Shown here: piece by piece, positions 18,467 to 28,268 of the stretch
Numbering within the stretch: position 1 is the first letter of the stretch
Layout of the letters: each line of letters starts with the position of its first letter
Source: DASWJZ01 sp963846475
Lineage (GTDB): Bacteria > Pseudomonadota > Alphaproteobacteria > Rhizobiales > Afifellaceae
Assembly: GCA_963846475.1 (NCBI GenBank)
Contig: CAWJVZ010000003.1
Location: 186,001 to 250,000, forward strand
Length of the DNA: 64,000 nucleotides
Direction: 5' to 3'
Made by a program: the position numbers and the translations under genes
The notes under the pieces: generated by a model
What the model saw: the letters and a program-made list of their open reading frames with translations, nothing else
Database searches by the model: none
What the model was told of the DNA's origin: nothing

Positions 18467-19405
18467 ATGGCCCAGAGCGCAACGATCGACTTGCCCGGAC
18501 GGCGCGCGAAACCGCGCCGCGGCGGCGTGTCGGAATGGAGCGACCGCCATTTCAAATGGCTGCTCGTCGCACCCGCCGTCCTGCTGATCCTGGCGCTCTC
18601 GGTTTATCCGCTGCTCTTCTCGATCTGGGTTTCGTTCGTCAACTATGACTTTCAGATTCCCGGCCATGCCTTCGTCGGCCTGAAGAATTTCAAGCAAGTC
18701 GTCGCGGACCCAGTGGCGCGCTGGTCGCTGTGGGTGACCTTTGTCCTCTCCGTTTCCAGCGTCCTCGTCGAGTTTCTGCTCGGCCTCGCTCTTGCACTCG
18801 CCATGGTGAAGAACTTCCGCGGCCGCGGGCTGATCATGTCGATCATCATCATTCCGCTATTCATCAGCCCCGTCATCGTCGGGCAGGCGTGGTCGCTCAT
18901 GCTGCAGCGGCCGTTTGGGCCGACCAACTACATTCTCAGCCAGCTGCTTCGCACGGACGTGACGATCAGCTGGCTCACCCAGTGGCCGTGGAACTTCATC
19001 GCGCTGATCCTTGCCGATACTTGGCAGTGGACGCCCTTCATGTTCGTAATCCTGCTCGCCGGGCTCACGGCGATCCCGCCGCATGTTTATGAGGCGGCGG
19101 AGCTGGACGGGGTCGGCACCTGGCAGACATTCTGGTTCATAACGCTGCCCATGCTCGCGCCGATGATCATGCTGGCGCTGACACTGCGGCTCCTCGATGC
19201 GACGAAACTGTTCGATACGATATTCATCATGACCGGCGGCGGGCCCGGCACCCAGACCTATACGACCTCGTACTATCTCTACGTGCTTGGCTTCCAGCAG
19301 TTCCACCTGTCCAACGCCACCGCAGGCAGTTGGATGTTCCTCATCCTGACCGCCATCGTGATCTCGTTTCTGGTGCGGCGGCTGCTGCGCGAGGAGCCGA
19401 CCTGA
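18467..19405 (+). CDS. ABC sugar transporter permease (MalF/UgpA type)
   Basis: Inner-membrane permease, 312 aa, six predicted helices. The EAA loop that contacts the ATPase reads EAAELDGVGTWQTFWFITLPML at about residues 203-224. The N-terminus is basic and cytoplasmic (RRAKPRRGG). Its stop overlaps the next permease start (ATG at 19405), the usual arrangement for an obligate heterodimer. Confidence 0.9.
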   Translation: MAQSATIDLPGRRAKPRRGGVSEWSDRHFKWLLVAPAVLLILALSVYPLLFSIWVSFVNYDFQIPGHAFVGLKNFKQVVADPVARWSLWVTFVLSVSSVLVEFLLGLALALAMVKNFRGRGLIMSIIIIPLFISPVIVGQAWSLMLQRPFGPTNYILSQLLRTDVTISWLTQWPWNFIALILADTWQWTPFMFVILLAGLTAIPPHVYEAAELDGVGTWQTFWFITLPMLAPMIMLALTLRLLDATKLFDTIFIMTGGGPGTQTYTTSYYLYVLGFQQFHLSNATAGSWMFLILTAIVISFLVRRLLREEPT

Positions 19406-20253
19406 TGGCCGCCATCGCCGCCGCCCCCCGCCCGCGCGGCAGCCGGATGCCGATCGGGCGTATCCTGTTCCTCGCCTTTTGGCTGATCTTCACCCTGGCG
19501 CCGCTCTATTGGGTGTTCATCACCTCGATTAAGCCGAGCGACGATTACCTCGCCGTGCCGCCGGTCTGGTTCCCGGACGAGCCCACGATCGTCCACTACA
19601 CCACGGCGCTATTCGCCTATCGCGGCCTCGACGGCCTTATCAACAGCATCATCGTCTCGCTCGCCGCGACCGCGTTGTCGGCGCTTCTCGGCACGCTGAT
19701 GGCCTACAGCCTCGCCCGCTTCAACACCGGCGGCAAGCACCTGGCGTTCTGGGTACTTTCACAGCGCTTTCTGCCCCCTGTCGCAGTGATCCTGCCGATC
19801 TTCCTGATCTACCGGACCCTCAGGATCAACGACACGCATTTCGGTCTGATCATCGCCTACACGGTGCTGACCCTGCCGGTCTCCGTCTGGATGATGTACG
19901 CCTATTTCCGGCAGATGCCGAAATCGATGGAAGAGGCGGCGCTGGTCGACGGCTGCAGCCGCTGGCAGGCGTTCTGGAGCGTCGCGGTGCCGCTGGCGGC
20001 GCCCGGCATCGTCGCGGCGGCGGTGTTTGCCTTCATCGCCTGCTGGACGGAGTTCTTCTTCGCCCTCATCCTGACCAGCCGCGACGCTTTCACGCTGCCG
20101 ACGGTGTTCCGCGCCTTCATCGGCTTCCAGGGCGCGCAATACGGGGAGGCGAGCGCGCTCGCCATCGTTTCGCTGGTGCCTTCGATCGCGCTCGGCATCC
20201 TGGTGCAGCGGCATCTGGTCCGCGGGCTAACAATGGGCGCCGTGCGCGGCTGA
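19405..20253 (+). CDS. ABC sugar transporter permease (MalG/UgpE type)
   Basis: Second permease half, 282 aa, six helices. The EAA loop reads EEAALVDGCSRWQAFWSVAVPLAAPG, and the family's periplasmic LAVPPVWFPDEPT region follows helix 1. ATG 19405 sits one base before the end of the upstream TGA. It pairs with the permease at 18467 and the ATPase at 20298. Confidence 0.9.
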   Translation: MAAIAAAPRPRGSRMPIGRILFLAFWLIFTLAPLYWVFITSIKPSDDYLAVPPVWFPDEPTIVHYTTALFAYRGLDGLINSIIVSLAATALSALLGTLMAYSLARFNTGGKHLAFWVLSQRFLPPVAVILPIFLIYRTLRINDTHFGLIIAYTVLTLPVSVWMMYAYFRQMPKSMEEAALVDGCSRWQAFWSVAVPLAAPGIVAAAVFAFIACWTEFFFALILTSRDAFTLPTVFRAFIGFQGAQYGEASALAIVSLVPSIALGILVQRHLVRGLTMGAVRG

Positions 20254-20297
20254 CGGGAGGGCGCTTTGACGTTTTCGCGAAGGGGGGATGCGCCGCA

Positions 20298-21398
<1,101 letters not shown>

Positions 21399-21402
21399 CG
21401 AA

Positions 21403-22134
21403 TCAGTAGACTGCGCGCCCGCCCGACACGTCGAACACCGCCCCGGTGGTGAAGGAGCATTCCTCACTGGCCAGCCAGCAGATCAGCGCCGCCACCTCCT
21501 CGACCGTGCCGAAGCGGCCCATCGGGATTTTTGAGAGCATGAAGTCGATATGCTCCTGCTTCATCTGGTCGAAGATGGGCGTGCGCACCGCCGCCGGCGT
21601 CACCGCGTTGACGGTGATCTTCGTCTTCGCGAGCTCCTTGCCGAGCGACTTCGTCAGCCCGATGACCGCCGCCTTGGAGGCGCTGTAGGCTGAAGCATTG
21701 GGATTGCCCTCCTTGCCGGCGATGGAGGCGATGTTGACGATCCGCCCGTAATCCTTCGCGCGCATGTACGGCACGACGGCCCGGTTGCAGTAGAAGAGGC
21801 CGTGGACGTTGATGTCGAACACCTTTCGCCACTCTTCCACTGGATACTCCCACAGCGTATTGTTCGGCCCGGTGATCGCCGCGCTGCAGACCAGGATTTC
21901 GATGCCGCCGAAGAGCTCGGCCGTCCGCTTGGCCGCCGCGTCGACGGCGGCCGCGTCGGTGATGTCCAGGTGGATGGCCTCGATTGTCTCGCCGGCGGGA
22001 GCATCCGCGCGGTCCCAGATGCACACCTTCGCGCCCTCTGCGGCGAGCCGCTTGGCGACTGTCCAACCGATGCCGGATGCCCCGCCCGTAATCACGGCTC
22101 CGCGCCCGGCGAACCGCTGCTCTCCACTCGCCAT
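21403..22134 (-). CDS. Short-chain dehydrogenase/reductase
   Basis: 243-aa classical SDR. The cofactor motif is TGGASGIG, and the catalytic residues lie in NIASIAG (Ser) and YSASK (Tyr, Lys). DINVHGLFYCNRA and the end FTTGAVFDVSGGRAVY are typical of FabG-like sugar-alcohol or keto-acid dehydrogenases. ATG 22134 has GGGGAG upstream. Convergent with the ABC operon, so it may serve the same pathway in the opposite direction (inference). Confidence 0.85.
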   Translation of the reverse strand: MASGEQRFAGRGAVITGGASGIGWTVAKRLAAEGAKVCIWDRADAPAGETIEAIHLDITDAAAVDAAAKRTAELFGGIEILVCSAAITGPNNTLWEYPVEEWRKVFDINVHGLFYCNRAVVPYMRAKDYGRIVNIASIAGKEGNPNASAYSASKAAVIGLTKSLGKELAKTKITVNAVTPAAVRTPIFDQMKQEHIDFMLSKIPMGRFGTVEEVAALICWLASEECSFTTGAVFDVSGGRAVY

Positions 22135-22235
22135 ATGATCTCCCCGGCTTGATCGGACCTCCTGCTTAGCCGACTTTCGGGCTGGCGCACATGCGGCCCG
22201 AATTCCGGCATTTCGCCCGAGAGGCGGGCGAAACT

Positions 22236-23315
22236 TCACCTGCTCTTGCCCGCTTTCTTCCCGATGGGCTTGTTGGAAAAGCTCGCATTGCCGAGGCCGG
22301 TGCCGATGGTGAGCACCGCCCACTTCGTCACGTCGCGCATGAACGGAGCCTGGCTGAGCCCCTGGACCACGGCGTCGTTGTGCATGAGCACGACTGTCTC
22401 CTTGCCGCCGATCTCAGGTATCCTTTCCTTGATCCGGTCAGCCACCCGAAAAGTCTTCGCCTGCCAGTTTCCGGGCAGGTTCTGCGCGCCGCGCCTGATG
22501 GCGCCGCTTTCGTCCATCAGGCCGGGCACGGCGATGCCGATGAACGGCGCCAGCTTGAGCTTCTTCCGCTTCGCTTGCGCCACAAGCCCCGCGATCATGT
22601 CGCCCAGACGATCGACAGCCTCGTCGCGCCCGGGCTTGTCGTCGGCGTGGCGCCACAGCTCCGACTTGCGCACGCGTGCCGCCGAGAGGTCATCCGCCTT
22701 CCGCAGGCCGAGATCGACGATGCCGCAGCGGAAATTGGTGCCGCCGAGGTCGACGCCGACGATGCTGTCGTGGCCGGAAAAGATCCACGCCGGCGCAAGA
22801 TGCGCGCAGCCGATCAGCCCCGCCTCGTCCGGATGGTGGCGGATGGGCTGCAGCTCCATGCCGGCGCGGCTGCTCTTCAAAATGATCGAAGCGCGGCCGG
22901 TGACGATCTCGCCGATCCGGCTTTCGCGCATGCCGCCGCCGACGGCGACGCGTTCCACGTGCTGCCAGCTCTTGCGCCGGGCGAAGCGCCGGATGATCGC
23001 GACCAGCCGCTGCGCGAACTCCTCCGCGGCCCCCTGGATCAAGCCGGCGGCTTCCGGCTCGCCCTCGCCGAGCGCCTTGTCAAGGCCCTCGCGGCCGATC
23101 TCCTCCGTCGGCAGGCTGCCCAGAGGATCATCTCCGGCTTGGCTAACCTGCTGCCGCAACTCGTCGACGAGGGCGAGGAACGCCGACTTATTGGCGCGAT
23201 CACCGATGAAGCCCTTGCGGTCGCGGATTTCCAGGTTGCAGCTCTCGACGACGACCGCGGGCAGGTCAAAGCTTCCGTGGTTGCCGATCGGTGGCCGAGA
23301 CGCTTCCCTCGCCAT
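22236..23315 (-). CDS. ROK-like sugar kinase with permuted motif order
   Basis: The 359-aa protein has ROK/actin-like ATPase elements in an unusual order. A helical segment and a VAVGGGMRESRIGE motif, which look like the C-terminal part of ROK kinases, come first (about residues 90-170). The phosphate-1 motif IVGVDLGGTNFRCGIV follows near 185, then IGIAVPGLMDESG, NLPGNWQAKTF, the catalytic-type MHNDAVVQG and IGTGLGNASF at the very end. The family zinc-binding CxCGxxGC motif is absent. It would phosphorylate a sugar or act as a regulator. ATG 23315 has GAGCAGG upstream; the upstream extension to 23834 has no conserved features. Confidence 0.7.
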   Translation of the reverse strand: MAREASRPPIGNHGSFDLPAVVVESCNLEIRDRKGFIGDRANKSAFLALVDELRQQVSQAGDDPLGSLPTEEIGREGLDKALGEGEPEAAGLIQGAAEEFAQRLVAIIRRFARRKSWQHVERVAVGGGMRESRIGEIVTGRASIILKSSRAGMELQPIRHHPDEAGLIGCAHLAPAWIFSGHDSIVGVDLGGTNFRCGIVDLGLRKADDLSAARVRKSELWRHADDKPGRDEAVDRLGDMIAGLVAQAKRKKLKLAPFIGIAVPGLMDESGAIRRGAQNLPGNWQAKTFRVADRIKERIPEIGGKETVVLMHNDAVVQGLSQAPFMRDVTKWAVLTIGTGLGNASFSNKPIGKKAGKSR

Positions 23316-23445
23316 ACCTGCTCGCCCCAGCGACGATTGCAACAGAACGCCCGTCTTGGCGGAACGTTGCCGGCAAACAGCTGCTTGAAAGTTTGGGAAC
23401 TCCGCAGCGCCGCCGCAGTTGCGCTGTTCCAGTGAGGTTCCGGCA

Positions 23446-23544
23446 ATGTTTGTGTTCTTCAGCAATCGGCTCGGCCTGCTCGGCTCGATCGCGATCTCGG
23501 CCGTGCTGACGCTGTTGCTGCTGTCGTTCTGCAACGTCATCTGA
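23446..23544 (+). CDS. Conserved-looking small membrane protein, 32 aa
   Basis: ATG at 23446 with GAGG eleven bases upstream opens a 33-codon frame beginning MFVFFSNRLGLLGSIAIS. One transmembrane helix spans about residues 9-29. Very similar 30-35 residue proteins with the MFxFFSNRLG start occur in Rhizobiales genomes (from memory). Function unknown. It lies between the ROK-like gene (minus) and the DsrE-like gene (plus). Confidence 0.6.
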   Translation: MFVFFSNRLGLLGSIAISAVLTLLLLSFCNVI

Positions 23545-23636
23545 CCGAACCTGCCGCCAGACTCACAGGATATGAGGTGGGCGCTTTCCTTCGCCGCATT
23601 GCCTGATACTTTGTCCGCATCAGCGCGGGAGAGAGA

Positions 23637-23999
23637 ATGAGCAGGTTTCTGATTCACATCCACACCGGCACCGACAATCCCACGAAGGCGGCGCTCGGTT
23701 TCCTGGTCGCCGCCACCGCCGTGAAGGAGGGTCACGACGTCGATCTGTTCCTGGCCGGTGACGGCGTGCTGCTCCTGTCCGATGAGGCTCTGTCGAGCCT
23801 GGAAGGCGTAGGTACAGGAAAGCTTCGGGCCCACTTCGACGCACTCATCGCCGGCGGCGCCCGCTTCTATATCTCGGGTATGTCGGCGAAAGCGCGAGGG
23901 TTGGAGGCGAGCGCGCTGGAGGGGAAGAACGCCGAGTTCGCCATGCCCGATATTCTCGTGCGGCTCGCCGCCGAAGCGGACGTCGCGCTCACCTACTGA
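23637..23999 (+). CDS. DsrE/DsrF-like family protein
   Basis: 120-aa single-domain protein with the DsrE alpha/beta fold pattern: an N-terminal strand FLIHIHTGTDNPTKAALGFLVAATAV, then HDVDLFLAGDGVLLL and GGARFYISGMSAKARGL. The position of the usual cysteine is taken by SGMSAKARG, so a sulfur-relay function is doubtful. ATG 23637 is preceded by GGGAGAGA. Monocistronic. Confidence 0.7.
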   Translation: MSRFLIHIHTGTDNPTKAALGFLVAATAVKEGHDVDLFLAGDGVLLLSDEALSSLEGVGTGKLRAHFDALIAGGARFYISGMSAKARGLEASALEGKNAEFAMPDILVRLAAEADVALTY

Positions 24000-24026
24000 G
24001 TTGGCTGCACTGCCGGCGCGTTCCTT

Positions 24027-24470
24027 CTACTCGAGGAGATAAGCGTTGGTTCCAAAGCGCTTGTCCGCTTCCCTCTGCAGGGCCTGTCGCTCCGAGCCGA
24101 TGAATTTCACCAGCGCCGGCCAGGTGGAGAAATCGTGGATGCGCTTCACGATGAGCCACGCGGACGCCGGATCGGCATGCGCCTCGAACGGCTTACCCTC
24201 GGCGAAGTCGGCAGGGATGTGAAATCTCCGCGAGCGAAGCTGCTTCAGGCCAGGGGAGAGCACCTTCTGGACGACGCCGAGGGTTCCGGGCAGATCGAAG
24301 GTGAGCGACACCTCCAATATGTCTGCCCGTTGCGCAGGCGCGATCGAGCCGGCGAACTTCACATTGTTAAAGTCGCCGCCAGCCATGCGGTCCCCCTTGA
24401 TCCTGAAGGCCCCCATACCGGCGCCAAAGGTTCCGGAGAAGACATAGGAATAGGTCCCATCCAGCTGCAT
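24027..24470 (-). CDS. Hypothetical protein, 147 aa
   Basis: Not recognised. It starts MQLDGTYSYVFSGTFGAG, a beta-rich beginning with a faint resemblance to small GrlR-like or lipocalin-like proteins, and ends with a helical stretch. No signal or membrane segment. It converges with the DsrE-like gene. Confidence 0.5.
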   Translation of the reverse strand: MQLDGTYSYVFSGTFGAGMGAFRIKGDRMAGGDFNNVKFAGSIAPAQRADILEVSLTFDLPGTLGVVQKVLSPGLKQLRSRRFHIPADFAEGKPFEAHADPASAWLIVKRIHDFSTWPALVKFIGSERQALQREADKRFGTNAYLLE

Positions 24471-24676
24471 CCTTTCGCTCCAGTTCTAGTGCGGCTTTTT
24501 CACTGCCGGTCCAGTATCCGCATCGCTCAATCGGTTCAGCTCCTGTCATCCTGGCGCCGATCTCGCCAAATCCTTTGCAAAACCGGTCCGGTCGGTTAGC
24601 GTAAATCAGCTCCCGCCGAAACGGGGCGGCAGATGCTCCGTGCGAAGGCGATATCTGTGGCGAGGCCACCGCACGA

Positions 24677-25399
24677 ATGACGGACATCGCGGGTCTCACG
24701 CTGGGGTTTTTCGAGCGGTGCCAGGAGTACCGCGACGCCCAGTCCGTGCTCGACGGCCTTGCCTCGCATGCGCGGCAGATCGGCTTCGATCATTTCATCT
24801 TCACCGGGCTCCCCGGGCCGACGGAGCGCGCCGAGGCCCTCGTCCTGTTGAATGGCTGGCCGCCGGAATGGTTCGAACGCTATGCCACCCGCAATTATTT
24901 TGCCATCGACAGCGTGAGCCAGTGGGCGCTGCGAACGACGGAGCCGTTCGCCTGGGGCGAAGTGCCCGTGGAACTGAGCAGCGCGCAGGCCTCGCAACGC
25001 GTTGCGGAGGAGGCGCGCGACTTTCATCTCCGCGACGGCTTCGTCGTGCCTCTCTATTCCGCGCACCACTGGCAGTCGGCAATCTCCTTTGCCAGCAGCC
25101 ATAAATGCGATCTCAGCGTCCGCGAGCGGGGTGCGCTGATCATGATGGGGGTGGTTGCCGGGATGTCGGTGCGCCGCATCGTTGGCGAAAGGCCCCGGCC
25201 CGCAAAGCTTTCCAACCGCGAGCGCGAAGTGCTCGGCTGGGCGTCGCGCGGCAAGTCGGCTTGGGAGACCAGCAGCATCCTGGCGATCTCCGAAAACACG
25301 GTTATCGAGCATCTACGCGAGGTGCGGCGCAAGCTCGATGTCGCCACCACGATCCAGGCGGTCGCCGAGGGAATCCGCCGTGGCGAAATCGACCCCTGA
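24677..25399 (+). CDS. LuxR-type quorum-sensing regulator
   Basis: 240 aa: an N-terminal autoinducer-binding domain (about 10-165) and a C-terminal LuxR HTH (about 175-235, LSNREREVLGWASRGKSAWE). Five of the six residues invariant in TraR-type receptors sit at the correct spacing: Trp and Tyr in EWFERY, Asp in AIDSV, Trp in FAWGE, Gly in LRDGF. The Pro after Asp is Ser. It should bind an acyl-homoserine lactone and control target promoters. It stands 84 bp upstream of the cognate synthase gene. No clear lux box was found near it. Confidence 0.92.
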   Translation: MTDIAGLTLGFFERCQEYRDAQSVLDGLASHARQIGFDHFIFTGLPGPTERAEALVLLNGWPPEWFERYATRNYFAIDSVSQWALRTTEPFAWGEVPVELSSAQASQRVAEEARDFHLRDGFVVPLYSAHHWQSAISFASSHKCDLSVRERGALIMMGVVAGMSVRRIVGERPRPAKLSNREREVLGWASRGKSAWETSSILAISENTVIEHLREVRRKLDVATTIQAVAEGIRRGEIDP

Positions 25400-25483
25400 T
25401 GTCAATCCCCATACCTTGTACCTGATGGCCTCCGTCATCCCTCTGTAACCTTCGATCCGCATTTGGCGGAGGAGGCCTGAGGG

Positions 25484-26152
25484 ATGATCGACGTCCATGT
25501 CGTAACAAGCAGCAATCGCGCACTCTACGCTAAAGAGCTCGACAGCTTCTTCAGATGGCGGCACCGCATCTATGTAGATGAACGCCGTTGGCGCGAAGCT
25601 TCGCCGGACGGCCGCGAGCGGGACCAGTTCGATACCGATTCCGCGACCTATCTGCTCGGGCTCGACGAGGGCGAGCTCGTAGCGGGGTCGCGCCTTATTC
25701 CGACGAGCCATCCGCATCTTCTCTCCGAGGTATTTCCGCATCTCTGCGCGGTCCGTGGCGTCCTGCGCGCTCCCGACGTGGCGGAGTGGACACGCATGTT
25801 CGTCGTTCCCGGCCGCCGCGAGCGGGCCGGCCACGAGGTCGCCGGCGAGATGTGCTGCGCGCTGATGGAATATGCGCTGAGCGAAAGAATCCGGCAGTTC
25901 GGCGGCATCCAGGAGACCTATTTCCTCACTCGCTGGCAGCACTATGGCTGGCACGTAACGCCCCTCGGTCTGCCGGAGGAGGTGGACGGCACTTGGTCCG
26001 TGGCGGCCTATTTCGACGCCACTGAGGAAGCGCTCGAGGGCGTGCGGCGCGCCACCGGCATCCATGGCTCGCTGATCGTCAGGCGTGGTCATCCCAGGCC
26101 CTTTGTGGCCGACGAGGATCCCGAGATTGCCACCCGGCGGCATGCGGCGTGA
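25484..26152 (+). CDS. LuxI-type acyl-homoserine lactone synthase
   Basis: 222 aa. It makes the AHL signal from S-adenosylmethionine and acyl-ACP. Residues known to be essential in LuxI/EsaI/TraI are all at their expected spacing: Arg and Trp in RHRIYVDERRW, the two Asp in ERDQFDTD, Arg in AGSRLIPT, and the Glu-x-x-Arg pair in AEWTRMF. The usual Phe at position 28 is Tyr. ATG 25484 is preceded by GAGGCCTGAGG. Its end overlaps the cyclopropane synthase gene by four bases, so signal and lipid modification genes are co-translated. Confidence 0.93.
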   Translation: MIDVHVVTSSNRALYAKELDSFFRWRHRIYVDERRWREASPDGRERDQFDTDSATYLLGLDEGELVAGSRLIPTSHPHLLSEVFPHLCAVRGVLRAPDVAEWTRMFVVPGRRERAGHEVAGEMCCALMEYALSERIRQFGGIQETYFLTRWQHYGWHVTPLGLPEEVDGTWSVAAYFDATEEALEGVRRATGIHGSLIVRRGHPRPFVADEDPEIATRRHAA

Positions 26153-27546
26153 ACGAAATGCAAACCGCTTTCACTACCTCTCCGGGCGCCTTCGCCGCTC
26201 CAGCGGCGACGCGGTCCGTTGCCGCAGCAGGGATGAGTTGGATAGGTCTGAAGCAGCTTGAGGCGGCGCGGCGGATCTTCGGGCTCGCGGCTCGCCGCCT
26301 CGAAGCGAAGGTTGGGGTGAAGCTCTGGGACGGCAGCGTCATTCCGCTCGGGGGCAGTGAGCGGGCCGACATTAGGATCGTTATCCGCTCACCGGCGGTG
26401 ATCCGCCGCCTCCTCCTCTCGCCCAATATGATGACGATCTTCGAGCTCTATGCGTCGGGTGAGCTCGATTTCGAGGGCGGAACGCCGCTCGCTTTCGCGC
26501 GGCGCTGGGATCTCCTGAAGGCGCTGCAGCTGTCACGCCGGGTGGATAGCGTGGTGCTGCTGAGATCGCTGTGGCCGTTCCTGTGGACGGGCGTCGCCGC
26601 CGCGGACGTGGTTAGCCAATTCGAGGGCGCGGTGAAGACACGGCTGGAGCGCGGCCGCAACGACCGTGATCTCGTGCAATTCCACTACGACGTCTCGAAC
26701 GAATTCTACGCCTTGGTACTGGATCCCGAACTCGTCTATTCCTGCGCCTACTTCGAGCGGCCGGGTATGAGCCTTGCCGCGGCGCAGGCTGCCAAGCTCG
26801 ACATGGTCTGCCGCCGTCTGCGGCTGCAACAGGGCGACCGTTTCCTCGACATCGGCTGCGGCTGGGGCGCGCTTGTCTGCCATGCCGCTCAGAACTACGG
26901 GGTGACGGCGCTTGGCGTCACTTTATCGGAGAAGCAACATGCGTTTGCGCAGGAGCGGATTCGCAGCCTCGGCCTTGCCGACCGGGTCAGCATCGAGCTC
27001 CGCGACTACCGCAGCCTCGATCCCGCGGGACAATTCGACAAGATCGCTCAAATCGAGATGTTCGAACACGTCGGCCTCGACAACCACGACCGGCATTTCG
27101 CCGCGATCAGCACCCTGCTGCGGCCAAACGGCCTCTATCTCCATCAGGCCACTACGCGCCGGCCGACATTCGATCTGGAGAAATTCCGCAAGCGGAGCAT
27201 GAACCAGAAGGTCGTCACCCGCTTCATTTTCCCGGGCGGTGAGCTCGACCATGTCGGCATGACGATCGCCAACCTGGAGCGTCACGGCTTCGAGGTGCAC
27301 GACGTCGAGGGCTGGCGCGAGCACTATCTGAAGACGCTCGAGCACTGGATATCCCGCCTTGAGGCCAATCGCGAGCAGGCGGAACGCCAGATTGGTCGTA
27401 CCAAGGTGCGGCTCTGGCTGCTTTATTTCTCGCTGTTCGCGCTTGGCTTCGAGCGTGGCATCTGCGGAATATTCCAGACGCTCGCATCGAAGCAAGCGGC
27501 AGTTGGCTCTTGTGTCCCGCCGACACTCGCCGACCTCCATGCGTGA
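26149..27546 (+). CDS. cfa: Cyclopropane-fatty-acyl-phospholipid synthase
   Basis: Transfers a methylene group from S-adenosylmethionine to unsaturated acyl chains in membrane phospholipids. 465 aa, somewhat longer than E. coli Cfa (382). Key regions: FHYDVSNEFYALVLDPELVYSCAYF, SAM motif FLDIGCGWGALVCHAA, EMFEHVG and the late WREHYLKTLEHW. The start is GTG 26149 (GTGA overlap with the luxI stop); an ATG three codons later is an alternative. Sharing a transcript with luxI suggests density-dependent membrane remodelling (inference). Confidence 0.9.
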   Translation: MNEMQTAFTTSPGAFAAPAATRSVAAAGMSWIGLKQLEAARRIFGLAARRLEAKVGVKLWDGSVIPLGGSERADIRIVIRSPAVIRRLLLSPNMMTIFELYASGELDFEGGTPLAFARRWDLLKALQLSRRVDSVVLLRSLWPFLWTGVAAADVVSQFEGAVKTRLERGRNDRDLVQFHYDVSNEFYALVLDPELVYSCAYFERPGMSLAAAQAAKLDMVCRRLRLQQGDRFLDIGCGWGALVCHAAQNYGVTALGVTLSEKQHAFAQERIRSLGLADRVSIELRDYRSLDPAGQFDKIAQIEMFEHVGLDNHDRHFAAISTLLRPNGLYLHQATTRRPTFDLEKFRKRSMNQKVVTRFIFPGGELDHVGMTIANLERHGFEVHDVEGWREHYLKTLEHWISRLEANREQAERQIGRTKVRLWLLYFSLFALGFERGICGIFQTLASKQAAVGSCVPPTLADLHA

Positions 27547-27591
27547 CTTCGCCGCGCTTCGGAGAACGTTTTTTTAGCAGGGGAGGGAGAG

Positions 27592-27828
27592 ATGTCGGAC
27601 CTGTACAGACGGGGACAGACGGCAGCCGGGCTGCCGCATGACCCATGTCTCACCACGACGGAGATCCGCGAATTGGAAGCGCAGATTCTTTATCTGGCGG
27701 TCGACGTTCGGCGCGTCAGTTCGGCGGCCGAAGCGTTCCTGCGCTCGGCAGCCGGCCTGCTCGAGCAACAGCTTCTGCGCGCCGCGAGAGATGGTCGCGA
27801 ACGAGCCAAGCTGGTGCTCGTCAGCTAG
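27592..27828 (+). CDS. Small hypothetical protein, 78 aa
   Basis: Not recognised. A very strong ribosome binding site (GGGGAGGGAGAG) precedes ATG 27592. The product is helical and amphipathic (LTTTEIRELEAQILYLAVDVRRVSSAAEAFL), with no membrane segment. It may be the third gene of the luxI-cfa unit (45-bp gap). Its last bases overlap the end of the convergent XRE regulator gene. Confidence 0.6.
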   Translation: MSDLYRRGQTAAGLPHDPCLTTTEIRELEAQILYLAVDVRRVSSAAEAFLRSAAGLLEQQLLRAARDGRERAKLVLVS

Positions 27829-28268
27829 CGATGACGCGGCCGCGCTTCGCGGCGCTCGACGGCGGCCGGCGCAGTCTCCGCCACGCCGTCTTCAGCGCCG
27901 GCAAGCTTGCGCACCAGATCGAGGACGGCGCGGCGAACTGTGGCGTTCTCGATCTGCGCGTACGCCCGGAGCAGGTCGGAGGCGCCGGACACGCGCATGA
28001 TCTTTGCCGCGGAGCCCTGGTCTTCGCCAGCGACTTCCTCGCCGGACAGGCTCTGGAAGAAGTAGGTGATCGGCACGCCGAGCGCTTTGGAGACTTCCTG
28101 CAGCCGGCCCGCCCCGATTCGGTTAGTGCCCTTTTCGTATTTCTGAACTTGCTGGAAGGTGACGCCGAGCTTTTCCGCTAGAACCTGCTGGGTCAGGCCG
28201 ATTTCGGTCCGCCGGAAACGCACCCGGCTCCCGACCAGGACGTCGGTCGATGTCGGTGTCTTCGCCAT
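27825..28268 (-). CDS. XRE-family transcriptional regulator
   Basis: 147 aa. A cro/CI-type HTH occupies about residues 12-68 (VGSRVRFRRTEIGLTQQVLAEKLGVTFQQVQKYEKGTNRIG region), followed by a short helical C-terminus. This single-HTH form with VQKYEKGTNRIG is abundant in Rhizobiales. ATG 28268 (MAKTPTS) is chosen over 28286 or 28352 by similarity of the N-terminus to that group. Targets unknown; it is the nearest regulator to the quorum-sensing genes. Confidence 0.85.
   Translation of the reverse strand: MAKTPTSTDVLVGSRVRFRRTEIGLTQQVLAEKLGVTFQQVQKYEKGTNRIGAGRLQEVSKALGVPITYFFQSLSGEEVAGEDQGSAAKIMRVSGASDLLRAYAQIENATVRRAVLDLVRKLAGAEDGVAETAPAAVERREARPRHR

Noticed and set aside
24471..25483. Lux box upstream of luxR or luxI
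   Set aside because: I looked for an imperfect 18-20 bp palindrome of the usual ACCTGT-ACAGGT kind and saw none I could defend.
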